DNA of 64,000 nucleotides from the NCBI GenBank assembly GCA_021777555.1, contig JAJYDK010000012.1, positions 1-64,000 of the forward strand. The letters are read 5' to 3'. Shown piece after piece: positions 38,187 to 48,655 of the stretch (position 1 is its first letter; each line of letters starts with the position of its first letter). The position numbers and the translations under genes were made by a program. A model generated the notes under the pieces. That model was not told the origin of the DNA and did not search any database. It worked only from the letters and a program-made list of their open reading frames with translations. The DNA is from Pseudomonadota bacterium. Lineage in GTDB: Bacteria; Pseudomonadota; Gammaproteobacteria; Steroidobacterales; Steroidobacteraceae.

Positions 38187-38405
38187 TAAAATCAAATAGT
38201 TACGATGATTTCCTCGAGCTCGTCGAGGCGCCGATCAGTCGCTCTCCCGGGTTGCCGTGTGCGCCATACACCGTAAGTGGCGACCGGCGGATTCGGGGCT
38301 GGCGAGCGATACCGGGGTGAGCGCTGTGGCGCGATCGCTCCCCCGATCCCACCGCCCGGGCGGGACCGGCATGGGAGCGGGAAGTAAGGATCTTCGGCGG
38401 CTGCG

Positions 38406-40130
38406 CTACTTCTGCTGATCGGTCTCGGCGATGAACGCGGCGATGTTGTCGTGCAACCGCTCGAGAGAGGGCAGGTGCGCGTACACCATGTGGCCGGACC
38501 TGTAGAAGTGGTACTGGATGTTCGCCTGCAGCTTGCGCGGCATGGGCAGGTGCTTCATCTCGTACACCCCCTCGTAGAAGGGCGTGGCGAGATCGAAGTA
38601 CCCGCCATTCAGCATCACCTTGAGTCTGGGGTCGTACTTCATCGCGTTGGCGAGGTCGGGCATCACGTTGAGTGCCTGCTCGAGCGGCTGTGACTCCCCG
38701 GGCGGTTTGTGCCGGAAGCTCCACTGCTCAAAGAGTGAGATCTCGGGCTTGTAGTGCATGCCCATCCCGTAATGCAGATCCTTGCGCACGTAATCGTTGA
38801 AGGCCGATACGTAGGCGGAGCTGATGGCCGCGGCCTGCGGATCGTAGTGCGCGTTCTCCGAGAGCGGATCGAGCGTGGGGCCGGAGAAACGCGAGTCGAG
38901 ACGGCCCGTGGTCTCCTGCAGGGGGCTCAGCAGCTCGTGCTCGAACTGTGGGCCGGTGATGCGCAGATTCGCCTTGAGGATGTACGAGACGGGCAGCCCC
39001 GTGTACCGGTGCAGCCGCTCGGCGATCGATTCGCGGTCGGCGCGACTCAACGTCGAGCCCTCGCGCAGCGCCTGCGCGTAGTCGGTCATGGCGAAGCGCT
39101 CGACCTGATCGAGCAGCGGCTTCAGCGGCTGGGTGGCCCCGGGCAGCCGGTGGTGGTACCAGGCCGTCGCGGCGTAGGAGGGCAGCGCCAGCTCGTAGGG
39201 CAGATCGATGCCGGGGTTGAACGGGGCGAGCTCGGTCATGTCATCGAAGTTGAGGATCTGCGAGAGCAGGATCACACCATTGAAGTCGGTGTCGTCCCGA
39301 GTCTCGAGCACATTGATCAGGTTGGCCGTGCGCGGCGTGCCGTAGCTCTCCCCGAGAAGGTACTTCGGGGAGTTCCAGCGGCCGTACTTCGAGAGGAACC
39401 GCATGATGAAGCGCGAGAAGGCGTGCACGTCCTGGTCGGCGCCATAGAAGTCCTTGGCGCCCTCCCGGCCCCTGACCCGCCCGAACCCCGTGCCGGGGGC
39501 GTCCACGAACACCAGATCGCTGGCATCGAGCAGGCTGTAGTGGTTGTCGAGCAGCTGGTAGGGCGCTGGCGGGGAGTGCGTGTGGTCGGACGTGACGACG
39601 CGGCGCGGCCCGAAGGCCCCCATGTGCAGCCAGACGCTCGATGAGCCAGGGCCCCCGTTATAGAGGAAGGTGATGGGGCGGTGGGCCGGCCTGGCGCCTT
39701 CCTTGAAGTACGCGACGTAGAACATCGACGCCTCGTTCGGCACCGCTTTCGCGGCCTTGCCGTGCGTCGATGCGGAACCCGGCAGCTGTCCGCCGGCCTT
39801 TGGCTCCGCGTCATTCCAACCGGCAGGGTGCACGATCAGCAGGCCCGCGACCGCGCGGTAGCGGATGGTGTGGCCCTCGACCGTGACCGATCCCTCGGTG
39901 GTGCGGGTCGTCGTGCGGAAGTAGGCGTTCCCGGCGTGCATCGGGTGGCCGTGCCGGGGCCGCCGTGCGCTGTGTGCCGGAGCGAAGGAGTCGGCGTAGG
40001 CGGCTTCATCGCCCCTCCGATGGGCCGGCTGCGCTCCTGTGGCGCATCCGGCGAGGAGCAAGGTCAGCGAGGCGGCCGCGGCGGCGGCCGGGAGGCGATT
40101 TGCGATCGTGGCGCGGGCCCGGGTGGTCAT
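38406..40130 (-). CDS. S10-family serine carboxypeptidase-like lipoprotein
   Basis: 574 residues. The signal ends in LTLLLAGCATG, a lipobox, so it is probably lipid-anchored. The alpha/beta-hydrolase S10 core has the oxyanion motif FLYNGGPGSSS, the nucleophile Ser in LLGESYGTPR, the catalytic Asp in NGGYFDLATPF, and the His in YRSGHMVYAH. It should cleave C-terminal residues from peptides in the periplasm or at the outer membrane. Start at ATG 40130. It lies three bases after a close paralogue on the same strand, indicating tandem duplication and co-transcription. Confidence 0.92.
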   Translation of the reverse strand: MTTRARATIANRLPAAAAAASLTLLLAGCATGAQPAHRRGDEAAYADSFAPAHSARRPRHGHPMHAGNAYFRTTTRTTEGSVTVEGHTIRYRAVAGLLIVHPAGWNDAEPKAGGQLPGSASTHGKAAKAVPNEASMFYVAYFKEGARPAHRPITFLYNGGPGSSSVWLHMGAFGPRRVVTSDHTHSPPAPYQLLDNHYSLLDASDLVFVDAPGTGFGRVRGREGAKDFYGADQDVHAFSRFIMRFLSKYGRWNSPKYLLGESYGTPRTANLINVLETRDDTDFNGVILLSQILNFDDMTELAPFNPGIDLPYELALPSYAATAWYHHRLPGATQPLKPLLDQVERFAMTDYAQALREGSTLSRADRESIAERLHRYTGLPVSYILKANLRITGPQFEHELLSPLQETTGRLDSRFSGPTLDPLSENAHYDPQAAAISSAYVSAFNDYVRKDLHYGMGMHYKPEISLFEQWSFRHKPPGESQPLEQALNVMPDLANAMKYDPRLKVMLNGGYFDLATPFYEGVYEMKHLPMPRKLQANIQYHFYRSGHMVYAHLPSLERLHDNIAAFIAETDQQK

Positions 40131-40132
40131 GG

Positions 40133-41740
40133 TCAGTGCCTCGCGACGTTGTCGGTTTGACGGACGAAGGCCGCGACATTGTCGTGCAGCTGCTCGAGCG
40201 AGGGGAGGTTGGCGTAGATCATGTGTCCCGAGGCGTAGTAGTGATACGAGATGTTCGCCTGCAGACTGCGCGGGATCTGCAGGTGATGCATCTCGTAGAT
40301 GCCCTCGTAGAAGGGCGTGCCGAGATCGAAGTAGCCGCCATTCAGCATGATCTTCAGGTCCGGATCGTACTTCATGGCGGCGGCGAGGTCCGGCATCACG
40401 TTGGTGGCGATGGGCATCTTCATCGGTGCGCCCGGCGCCTGATGGCCGAGGTCCCACGCGCCGTTCACCTGGTAGGACAGCGGTATGTAGCTGAGGCGAG
40501 TCCGGTAATGCAGGACCCGGCGCACGTAGTCGTTGAAAGTCGAGACGTACGCGGAGCTGATCGCCGCCCCCTGCGGGTCGTACTCGGCGTTCTCGCCGAG
40601 CGGGTCCATCGAGGGACCGGTGAAGCGGGTGTCGAGGCGGCCCGTGGTCAGGTCCGAGGCATTGAGCAGCTCATGCTCGAACTGCGGACCGGTCACCTCG
40701 AGGTCGGCCTTGAGAAGATAGCCGACCGGAAGCGCGGTGTACTCGTGCAGCTTCTCGGCAATGGCCTGGCGCTCAGGCTCCGGAAGACTCGCGCCCTCGG
40801 CGAGCGCATCGGCGTACTCACCCATCGCGAAGTGCTCCACCTTCTTCAGCAGCTCCGGCAGCGGCGGGGCATTCGCGAGCAGGTGGTGATACCAGGCGGT
40901 GGCCGCCATGCTCGGCAGCTCCACCTCGTAGGGCAGCTCGACGCCGGGGTTGCTGCCCGGATCGTCGGCGCTCAGGTCGAAGTTGAGGATCTGCGAGAGC
41001 AGGATCACGCCGTTGAAATCGACATCGCGGCTGGTCTCGAGCTCGTTGATGAGCACCGCCGAGCGCGGCGTGCCGTAGCTCTCCCCGAGGAGGTACTTGG
41101 GAGAGTTCCAGCGATCGTACTTCGTCAGGAAGTGCGTGATGAACGAGGCGAACGCATGCGCGTCGGGGTCGACTCCGTAGAACGCCTTGTCCTTGCCCTT
41201 GCCCTCGATGCGGCTGTACCCGGTGCCGGGGGCATCGATGAACACGAGGTCGCTGGCATCGAGCAGGCTGTAGGCGTTGCGCACCATCCCGTAGGGGGCG
41301 GGAGGGGTGTGGGTGTCGTTGCGGGTCTCGACGCGCACCGGGCCGAAGGCGCCCATGTGCAGCCAGATGCTCGATGAGCCCGGGCCCCCGTTGTAGAGGA
41401 ACATGATCGGGCGCGTGCGCGAAGCGGCGCCCTTCTTGAAATAGGCGACGTAGAACATCGAGGCGACCGGTGGGCCCTCGGGCGTGCCTGGAGTCGCCTT
41501 GCCGGAGGGCGGCGCCGCATCGTCCCAGCCCTTCGGGTGCACGATGATCGTGCCCGCCACCGCCTGGTAGGCGATCGTGTGTCCCTCGACCGTGACCGAG
41601 CCGGTTGTCGTGACGGCCCGGGACACGAACAGATCGTGGTCCGCGGCGTGTGCCGGCTTGGGTTTGCCGGCGCCGAGCGCCGGGACGATGGAGGCTGCGC
41701 ACGCCAGCAAACCGGCGGCCAGGACGACGAGCTGTTTCAT
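40133..41740 (-). CDS. S10-family serine carboxypeptidase-like protein
   Basis: 535 residues with a Sec signal (VVLAAGLLACAASIVPALG) but no lipobox cysteine at the cleavage site, unlike its downstream paralogue. The same active-site motifs are present: LYNGGPGSSS, LLGESYGTPR, NGGYFDLGTPF and YASGHMIYANLPS. Extensive identity with the 38406-40130 product along the whole length shows recent duplication. The different export signals suggest periplasmic versus lipid-anchored forms. Confidence 0.92.
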   Translation of the reverse strand: MKQLVVLAAGLLACAASIVPALGAGKPKPAHAADHDLFVSRAVTTTGSVTVEGHTIAYQAVAGTIIVHPKGWDDAAPPSGKATPGTPEGPPVASMFYVAYFKKGAASRTRPIMFLYNGGPGSSSIWLHMGAFGPVRVETRNDTHTPPAPYGMVRNAYSLLDASDLVFIDAPGTGYSRIEGKGKDKAFYGVDPDAHAFASFITHFLTKYDRWNSPKYLLGESYGTPRSAVLINELETSRDVDFNGVILLSQILNFDLSADDPGSNPGVELPYEVELPSMAATAWYHHLLANAPPLPELLKKVEHFAMGEYADALAEGASLPEPERQAIAEKLHEYTALPVGYLLKADLEVTGPQFEHELLNASDLTTGRLDTRFTGPSMDPLGENAEYDPQGAAISSAYVSTFNDYVRRVLHYRTRLSYIPLSYQVNGAWDLGHQAPGAPMKMPIATNVMPDLAAAMKYDPDLKIMLNGGYFDLGTPFYEGIYEMHHLQIPRSLQANISYHYYASGHMIYANLPSLEQLHDNVAAFVRQTDNVARH

Positions 41741-42074
41741 CTGCGGGGTGCTCCTGCGCGCGCCCCTGTCCGGGACTTCGAGAGTTGCGGGGCGCGGGCC
41801 GCGGCTATGATGCCAGGGTCGTGCGCGGGCGAGACGGCGCGGGGCGGGCGAGGCGGCGGTTCTGCGGCAGATGGCCTGCCGGGCGCGACGAAACGAGGTG
41901 GCATGCCGATGCACGGGCTCGAGGTGTGCACCGCGCTCACCCCGGGCACCGCCGCTGTCATCGCGGCGCCACACAAGGACCTTTACAATGATCGGCTGCG
42001 ACCGCGATGAGCGCCGCCGGAAGGTCCCGGAGCGCCCGTCACGGCCATCCGCCACATCACCCAGGGGAGATCGC

Positions 42075-43706
42075 ATGCGTATCGTTTTGCCGCTGGCCCT
42101 GTGCGCCACCGTCCTCGCCACCTGCGGCGTGCCCGCGCAAGCCCATGGCCGCGGCCGCCGCGCCGATGAGCTGCCCACGGCCACGCCCATCAAGCACCTG
42201 GTGGTGATCTACGACGAGAACGTCTCCTTCGATCACTACTTCGCCACCTATCCGCATGCGGCCAACGTTCCGGGCGAGCCCCGCTTCATCGCCGCGCCCG
42301 GTACGCCCCGGGTGAACAACCTGCGCAACGCGCACCTGCTGACCCGCAATCCCAACTTCACCAACCGCCTGAACGGCAAAGGGGCGGCCAACCCCTTCCG
42401 CCTCGATCGCACCCAGGCGAACACGGCCGATCAGAACCACGGCTACATGGCCGAGCAGCAGGCCTATGACCACGGCAGGGCGGATCTCTTTCCGCGCTAC
42501 ACCGGGGCCGGCACCCCGGGCGGCGCGGGCACCTTCGGGACCCCGGGACAGGTGATGGGCTATTTCGACGGCAACACCGTCACCGCGCTCTGGAACTACG
42601 CGCAGCACTTCGCGATGAGCGACAACGCGTACACCGACACGTACGGACCCTCGACGCCCGGTGCGCTCGAGGTGGTCTCCGGGCAGACCAATGGCGTGCT
42701 CGCGATCAAGGGACCGCAGGTCTCGAAACAGATCATCCCCGATGGCGCCGGTGGCCATACCCTCATCAGCGACATCGATCCGGCCTACGATGTGTGCTCG
42801 AACCCGCGGTATCAGGTGCGCATGCTCGGGCGCAACATCGGCGACCTGCTCAGCGCGCATCGGGTGAGCTGGGGCGGGTTCATGGGGGGATTCAATCTCG
42901 AGCACACCAACCGCAACGGCACCACCGGCTGTCAGCGCGATATCTACTCGCGGGTGGTCGAGGCCAGGGTGCGCGACTACGCCCCGCACCACAACTGGTT
43001 CCAGTACTTCAAGTCGACGGCCAATCCGACACATGCGCGCCCGGCCTCGATCACGGCCATCGGCCACACCTTCAATGCCAGCGGGAAGCGCGATCCGGCG
43101 AACCACGAGTACGGCCTCGGGGATTTCTACGCCGCGGTGAAGGCGGGCAATTTCCCGGCGGTGAGCTATCTGAAGGCGCGCGCGTACCAGGACGGCCATG
43201 CCGGCAACTCCGATCCGCTCGATGAGCAGGCCTGGATCACGCACGTGATCAACTTCCTCGAGCGCCAGCCGCAGTGGCGCGACACGGCGGTGATCATCGT
43301 CTGGGATGACTCGGACGGCTGGTACGATCACGCCTTCGCCACCCCGAGCAATTCCTCGTACAACAAGCAGGCGGACCGGCTGGATGGCATCGGCGTGTGC
43401 GGCACGGGCACGCCCCGTGCGGGCCTCGCGGGCCGGCCGGTGAACGGCCGCTGCGGGCCGGGCACGCGCATCCCGTTCTTCGTCATCTCCCCGTACGCCA
43501 AGGTCAATTACGTGAGCCACGTGCGCATCTCCCAGGCCTCGGTGGTGCGCTTCATCGAGGACAACTGGCTGCACGGGCAGCGCCTGGGCGGGGGCTCCTT
43601 CGATGCCACGGCCGGCAGCATCCGCGGCTTCTTCGATTTCTCCAGGGGCCATCGTCCCGATCCGAAGCTCTTCCTCGACCAGAGGACGGGCGAGCCGGGG
43701 CGCTGA
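42075..43706 (+). CDS. Secreted phosphoesterase (phospholipase C/acid phosphatase family)
   Basis: 543 residues. Signal peptide (LPLALCATVLATCGVPAQA), then the phosphoesterase-family start IKHLVVIYDENVSFDHYFATY with the metal-binding Glu-Asn. It also has MSDNAYTDTYGPSTPGALEVV, VIIVWDDSDGWYDHAFA with the conserved Asp/His, and GTRIPFFVISPYAKVNYV. The nucleophile position is the Thr/Ser of the STPGALE stretch. The family hydrolyses phospholipids or phosphomonoesters. It begins at ATG 42075 after AGGGGAGA. Confidence 0.88.
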   Translation: MRIVLPLALCATVLATCGVPAQAHGRGRRADELPTATPIKHLVVIYDENVSFDHYFATYPHAANVPGEPRFIAAPGTPRVNNLRNAHLLTRNPNFTNRLNGKGAANPFRLDRTQANTADQNHGYMAEQQAYDHGRADLFPRYTGAGTPGGAGTFGTPGQVMGYFDGNTVTALWNYAQHFAMSDNAYTDTYGPSTPGALEVVSGQTNGVLAIKGPQVSKQIIPDGAGGHTLISDIDPAYDVCSNPRYQVRMLGRNIGDLLSAHRVSWGGFMGGFNLEHTNRNGTTGCQRDIYSRVVEARVRDYAPHHNWFQYFKSTANPTHARPASITAIGHTFNASGKRDPANHEYGLGDFYAAVKAGNFPAVSYLKARAYQDGHAGNSDPLDEQAWITHVINFLERQPQWRDTAVIIVWDDSDGWYDHAFATPSNSSYNKQADRLDGIGVCGTGTPRAGLAGRPVNGRCGPGTRIPFFVISPYAKVNYVSHVRISQASVVRFIEDNWLHGQRLGGGSFDATAGSIRGFFDFSRGHRPDPKLFLDQRTGEPGR

Positions 43707-43870
43707 GGGCAGAGGACCCCGCCTCACCCGCGCTTCCGGGACGCGCTATCCTCGGGGCCGGAACCGGCGCGGCCGGATCCGGCCCCGGGACGGGGTGCCC
43801 CCGCTGCGATGGGCATCACAGTTCGACCCGTGCCGGCCGGGCCGCGCTCCCGCGCGGCCCTACAATCCCC

Positions 43871-44386
43871 GTGCCGCCACAGCCGAAGCCCCGCACCGTG
43901 CCCCAGTTCTTTCGCCGCTCACGCCGCTCCGCGAGCCCACCCCCGGGGCCGGAGCGCCGACTCGGGGCCGACCGGCGCGCGAGCGTCGCCAAGGCGCTGC
44001 TCTACGGCGGCTTTCGTCCCCGGCGCCAGGGGCCGCGGCGCGCCGGCGAGCACCGGCTGGGCGCCTTCGACTGGCATCACCCGTGGTGGCTCGCGCTCGC
44101 GATCCTCATCCTGCTGCTCTCGTGCACCGATGCGGCGCTCACCCTGGTGTTGATCGGCCGCGGCGCCTTCGAGATCAACCCGCTGCTCGCGCCCCTCGTG
44201 AGAGACTCGCCCGTCGCCTTCATCCTGGTGAAGGTTGGCCTCACCGGTTTCGGCATCGTGTGTCTGACGCTGCTCGCCAGAGTGAAGGCCTTCGGGCGTA
44301 TTCCCGCAAGAGCGCTCTTCTACGCGGTGCTGATGGGATACGTCGTACTTATCGCCTACGAGCTGAAGCTTCTCACTCTGCTGTGA
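43871..44386 (+). CDS. DUF5658 family membrane protein
   Basis: About 171 residues from GTG 43871, or 162 from the in-frame GTG 43898. A basic soluble N-terminus contains PERRLGADRRASVAKALLYG and GGFRPRRQGPRR, a pattern I associate with DUF5658. Three membrane helices follow (WLALAILILLLSCTDAALTLVLI, AFILVKVGLTGFGIVCLTLLA, ALFYAVLMGYVVLIAYELKLL). The 'DAALTLVLI' and 'EINPLLAPL' motifs are conserved in that family. Function unknown; start uncertain. Confidence 0.75.
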   Translation: MPPQPKPRTVPQFFRRSRRSASPPPGPERRLGADRRASVAKALLYGGFRPRRQGPRRAGEHRLGAFDWHHPWWLALAILILLLSCTDAALTLVLIGRGAFEINPLLAPLVRDSPVAFILVKVGLTGFGIVCLTLLARVKAFGRIPARALFYAVLMGYVVLIAYELKLLTLL

Positions 44387-44528
44387 GAGCGCTGACTACG
44401 CAATTGGAGAGAGCGCGTGGGGACGCCAAACTGAATTCCCGTTAATTTCCAAGGCTTGATGCACGAATTGAATATTTCGCGCCTCGCCCCTTTCCGTTAC
44501 ACTAGCCGCTCGCGCTTCCTACTCCAGC

Positions 44529-47420
44529 ATGCTTCAACCTACACCCCTTTTCGGCGGCAACGCCGCCTTCCTGGAAACTCTCTACGAGCAATATCTCCGC
44601 GATCCAGCGAGCGTAGAGGAACGCTGGCGCAACTACTTCGAGCAGCTGCCGGGCCCGACGGGCCACGAGCAGGCGCAGGGCCCGATCGAGGCCGAGCTCG
44701 CCGAGCGAGCCAGGCAGCCCCGCGCGCTCGCGGCGGCGCCGGCGGCCTCGGGGGACGCCCGCCAGGCGGCCGTCTCGCGCTTGATCCAGATCTGGACCAA
44801 TCGCGGACACCTCGTCGCCAAGCTCGATCCGCTCGGGCTCACCCAGCGCCCGCGACCGCACGTGCTCGATCTCGAGTACTACGGCCTCTCGAATGCGGAC
44901 CTCGAGGCGGAGTACTTCACCGGCAGTCGCACCGAGGCGGTGCCACAGCGCATGAAGTTGCGCGACATCCTGCAGCAGCTCGAGGCGATCTACTCCGGCA
45001 CGGTCGGGGCGGAGTTCACCCACGTGTCGAACTCCGAGGAGCGCCTGTGGCTGCAGGACCGCTTCCAGGAGAGCAGGCTGCGCCAGCGCCTCAGCACCGA
45101 GGAGAAGCGCAACATCCTCTGGCAGCTCACCGCCGCCGAGGGACTCGAGCGCTACCTGCATACACGGTTCGTCGGCCAGAAGCGCTTCTCGCTCGAGGGT
45201 GGGGAGACGCTGATCCCGATGCTCGATGACCTGATCCAGTGCTGCGGGCCCTCCTCGATCGAGGAAGTGATCATCGGCATGGCCCATCGCGGGCGCCTTA
45301 ATGTCCTGGTGAACCTGCTCGGCAAGCCCCCCTCGCTGCTCTTCTCGGAGTTCGAGGGCAACTACGACCTGAGTCACCTCAAGGGCTCGGGCGATGTGAA
45401 ATACCACAAGGGCTTCTCCGCCGACCTGCGCACGCCGGCGGGCAACGTGCATGCCGTTCTCGCCTTCAACCCCTCGCACCTCGAGGTGGTGAACCCAGTG
45501 GTGGAGGGCTCGGTGCGCGCGCGCCAGGAGCGGCGCAACGATGCGAGGGGCGAGCACGTGCTGCCGATCCTGGTGCACGGCGATGCGGCGTTCGCCGGCC
45601 AGGGCGTCGTGATGGAAACGATGCAGCTCTCGCAGGCCCGCGGCTACTACACCGGTGGCACGCTGCACCTGGTCATCAACAACCAGATCGGCTTCACCAC
45701 CTCCGCGGTGGACGACGCCCGCTCGACACTCTATTGCAGCGACGTCGCCAAGATGCTGGAAGCTCCGATCTTCCACGTCAATGGCGACGATCCGGAAGCG
45801 GCGGTGTTGGTCATGCGCCTCGCGCTCGAGTACCGGGAGCGCTTTCACAAGGACGTCGTGATCGACCTCGTCTGCTATCGGCGTCTCGGCCACAACGAGG
45901 CCGACGAGCCGGCGGCGACCCAGCCGCAGATGTATCAGGTGATTCGCCAGCACCTCACCACGCGCAAGCTCTACGCCGAGCGCCTGGTGGCCGAAGGGGT
46001 CATCGCCGAGACTGAGCCCGCCACCCTCGCGGATCGCTACCGCGACGGACTCGATCAGGGCAAGCCGCTCGCGCGCGCCGCGCTCGGCTTGATCGGCAAC
46101 CAGTACACCGTCGACTGGACGCACTACGCGCAGGCGGACTGGACCGAGCAGGTGATCACCGGAGTCGAGCTCGCGCGCCTGAGGTCCCTCGGGGAGCGCT
46201 TGGGAAGGCTGCCCGAGGACATGAAGCTGCATCCGCGCGTTGCGCAGGTGATGGCCAACCGCGGCAAGATGCTCGCCGGCGAGCTGCCGCTCGACTGGGG
46301 CTGCGCCGAGACGCTCGCCTATGCCGCGCTCATCGAGGACGGCTACTCGATTCGCGTCTCCGGGCAGGACAGCGGCCGTGGCACCTTCTTCCATCGGCAC
46401 GCGGTGCTGCACGACCAGGCCTCCCCGCGCCTCTACCTGCCGCTGCAACACCTCGCCGAGGGTCAGCCGCGGGTGCAGATCATCGACTCGGTGCTCTCGG
46501 AGGAGGCCGTGATGGGCTTCGAGTACGGCTACTCGACCACCGAGCCCAAGTGCCTGACCATCTGGGAGGGCCAGTTCGGCGACTTCGCCAACGGCGCCCA
46601 GGTGATCATCGACCAGTTCATCAGCTCGGGCGAGGCGAAGTGGGAGCGCTACTGCGGCCTCACGCTCTTCCTGCCGCACGGCTACGAGGGGCAGGGGCCC
46701 GAGCACTCCTCGGCGCGCCTCGAGCGCTACCTGCAGCTGTGCGCCGAGAACAACATGCAGGTCTGCGTGCCTTCCACTCCGGCGCAGATGTTCCACATGC
46801 TGCGCCGGCAGATGCTGCAACCGTTCCGCAAGCCGCTCATCGTCATGACGCCCAAGAGCCTGCTGCGCCACGATCTGTCGGTGTCGAAGCTCGAAGAGCT
46901 CACCCACGGTGGCTTCGCGCGCGTGATCGATGAGACCGACGAGATCGAGCCGGCCGAGGTGCGCCGCGTCGTGTTCTGCAGCGGCAAGGTCTACTTCGAT
47001 CTGCTCAAGACGCGCCGCAACGACGGTCTGCGCGATGTGGCGCTGGTGCGTATCGAGCAGCTCTATCCGTTCCCCTCGGAGGAGTACGAGGCGATCCTCG
47101 GCCGCTATCGGAGTCTTCGCGAAGTGGTCTGGTGTCAGGAGGAGCCGCAGAACCAGGGCGCCTGGTACCAGATCCGTCACCGGCTGCAGGAGCCGCTCGA
47201 GAACCGCCTCACCGTGCTTTATGCGGGCCGTGCGCCCGCCGCGGCGCCGGCTACGGGCATCGGCAAGATCCACGACGCCGAGCAGCGCACGCTGGTCGAT
47301 GCGGCGCTGCACTCGACGGTCGCCGAGAAGTCCGCGCGGCAGACGAGCCGCCTCTCGGGCAGCGCCTCCGCCTCGCGCGGCCGAAAGACCGCAGCGACTC
47401 CCATCAGAAAGAGCTCTTAA
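44529..47420 (+). CDS. sucA: 2-oxoglutarate dehydrogenase E1 component
   Basis: 963 residues with the full E1o layout. The N-terminal [20 protein letters not shown] binds E2. The thiamine-diphosphate domain includes [33 protein letters not shown] and the cofactor-binding stretch [12 protein letters not shown]. The transketolase-like C-terminal half has [13 protein letters not shown] and [17 protein letters not shown]. It decarboxylates 2-oxoglutarate and transfers succinyl to lipoyl-E2 in the TCA cycle. Its stop overlaps the ATG of sucB by one base. Confidence 0.97.
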   Translation: MLQPTPLFGGNAAFLETLYEQYLRDPASVEERWRNYFEQLPGPTGHEQAQGPIEAELAERARQPRALAAAPAASGDARQAAVSRLIQIWTNRGHLVAKLDPLGLTQRPRPHVLDLEYYGLSNADLEAEYFTGSRTEAVPQRMKLRDILQQLEAIYSGTVGAEFTHVSNSEERLWLQDRFQESRLRQRLSTEEKRNILWQLTAAEGLERYLHTRFVGQKRFSLEGGETLIPMLDDLIQCCGPSSIEEVIIGMAHRGRLNVLVNLLGKPPSLLFSEFEGNYDLSHLKGSGDVKYHKGFSADLRTPAGNVHAVLAFNPSHLEVVNPVVEGSVRARQERRNDARGEHVLPILVHGDAAFAGQGVVMETMQLSQARGYYTGGTLHLVINNQIGFTTSAVDDARSTLYCSDVAKMLEAPIFHVNGDDPEAAVLVMRLALEYRERFHKDVVIDLVCYRRLGHNEADEPAATQPQMYQVIRQHLTTRKLYAERLVAEGVIAETEPATLADRYRDGLDQGKPLARAALGLIGNQYTVDWTHYAQADWTEQVITGVELARLRSLGERLGRLPEDMKLHPRVAQVMANRGKMLAGELPLDWGCAETLAYAALIEDGYSIRVSGQDSGRGTFFHRHAVLHDQASPRLYLPLQHLAEGQPRVQIIDSVLSEEAVMGFEYGYSTTEPKCLTIWEGQFGDFANGAQVIIDQFISSGEAKWERYCGLTLFLPHGYEGQGPEHSSARLERYLQLCAENNMQVCVPSTPAQMFHMLRRQMLQPFRKPLIVMTPKSLLRHDLSVSKLEELTHGGFARVIDETDEIEPAEVRRVVFCSGKVYFDLLKTRRNDGLRDVALVRIEQLYPFPSEEYEAILGRYRSLREVVWCQEEPQNQGAWYQIRHRLQEPLENRLTVLYAGRAPAAAPATGIGKIHDAEQRTLVDAALHSTVAEKSARQTSRLSGSASASRGRKTAATPIRKSS

Positions 47421-48643
47421 TGACGACCGAAATCAAAGTCCCCCAGCTTCCGGAGTCCGTGACCGACGCCACCCTCGTCGCCTGGCACAAGCGCCCGGGC
47501 GATGCCGTGAAGCGCGATGAGAACCTGGCCGACCTCGAAACCGACAAGGTGGTGCTCGAAGTGCCGGCCCCCGCCGATGGCGTGCTGCGGGAGCTGAAGG
47601 TCGAGAGCGGCACCGTGGTGAGAAGCGGGCAGCTGCTCGCGGTGATCGAAGCCGGCGCCCAGGCGGCCGCGGCACCCAAGGCCGCCCCCGCCGCGGCGGA
47701 GGCGAAGAGTGAAGCCAGGGCCGACGGGGAGGCCTCGAAAGACAAGTTGAGCCCCTCGGTGCGCCGCCTGGTGGAGGAGAACCGTCTCGATCCGGGGGCG
47801 ATTCCGGCGAGCGGCCGCGATGGACGTCTCACCAAGTCCGACGTCGTGGATTTCCTCGGCAAGCAGCCTGCACCGACGGCCGCGCCAGGCGCCCCCGCGG
47901 CCAAGCCTGCGCCAGCCGCCAAGCCGGCACTGCCCGCCGGCGCGCGAGCCGAGCACCGCGTGCCGATGACCCGGCTCCGCCAACGCATCGCACAGCGCAT
48001 GGTCGAGGCGCAGTCGACCCAGGCGCTGCTCACCTCGTTCAACGAAGTCGATCTGACCGCGGTGAATGAGCTGCGCGCCCGCTACAAGGATCGCTTTGAG
48101 AAGGAGAACGGAGTGAAGCTCGGCTTCATGTCGTTCTTCGTGAAAGCCTCCATCGAGGCGCTGAAGAAGTTCCCCGTGGTCAACGCCTCCGTCGACGGGA
48201 GCGACATCCTCTACCACGAGTTCTACGACATCGGGGTGGCGGTCTCGACCGAGCGCGGCCTGGTCGTGCCCGTCGTGCGGGATGCCGACGTCAAGGGCTT
48301 CGGCGCCATCGAGAAGGAAATCGGCGAGTACGCGAAGAGGGCGCGCGCGGGCTCGCTTGCGATCGAGGACCTGACGGGCGGCACGTTCACGATCACCAAC
48401 GGCGGGGTGTTCGGCTCGCTGATGTCGACCCCCATCGTGAACGCACCGCAGAGCGCCATCCTCGGCATGCACAAGATCCAGGAGCGACCGATGGTGGTCG
48501 GCGGGGAGATCCGGATCCGCCCCATGATGTACATCGCCATCACCTACGATCACCGCATCATCGACGGCCGCGAAGCCGTGCAGTTCCTGGTGACCGTCAA
48601 GGAGTGCCTGGAGGATCCGGGCCGCATGCTGTTGGGAATCTGA
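47420..48643 (+). CDS. sucB: Dihydrolipoyl succinyltransferase (E2o)
   Basis: 407 residues: one N-terminal lipoyl domain with the lipoylated lysine in [17 protein letters not shown], an Ala/Pro linker, the peripheral-subunit-binding domain ([19 protein letters not shown]), a second linker, and the catalytic acyltransferase core ending with the active-site motif [15 protein letters not shown]. It takes succinyl from E1 and passes it to CoA. One-base overlap with sucA and 12 bases before lpdA show a tight operon. Confidence 0.97.
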   Translation: MTTEIKVPQLPESVTDATLVAWHKRPGDAVKRDENLADLETDKVVLEVPAPADGVLRELKVESGTVVRSGQLLAVIEAGAQAAAAPKAAPAAAEAKSEARADGEASKDKLSPSVRRLVEENRLDPGAIPASGRDGRLTKSDVVDFLGKQPAPTAAPGAPAAKPAPAAKPALPAGARAEHRVPMTRLRQRIAQRMVEAQSTQALLTSFNEVDLTAVNELRARYKDRFEKENGVKLGFMSFFVKASIEALKKFPVVNASVDGSDILYHEFYDIGVAVSTERGLVVPVVRDADVKGFGAIEKEIGEYAKRARAGSLAIEDLTGGTFTITNGGVFGSLMSTPIVNAPQSAILGMHKIQERPMVVGGEIRIRPMMYIAITYDHRIIDGREAVQFLVTVKECLEDPGRMLLGI

Positions 48644-48655
48644 TAAGGGCACACC

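Noticed and set aside
44502..47312. 936-codon minus-strand ORF antisense to sucA
   Set aside because: Shadow of sucA; no recognisable motif and repetitive Leu/Arg/Gly/His composition.
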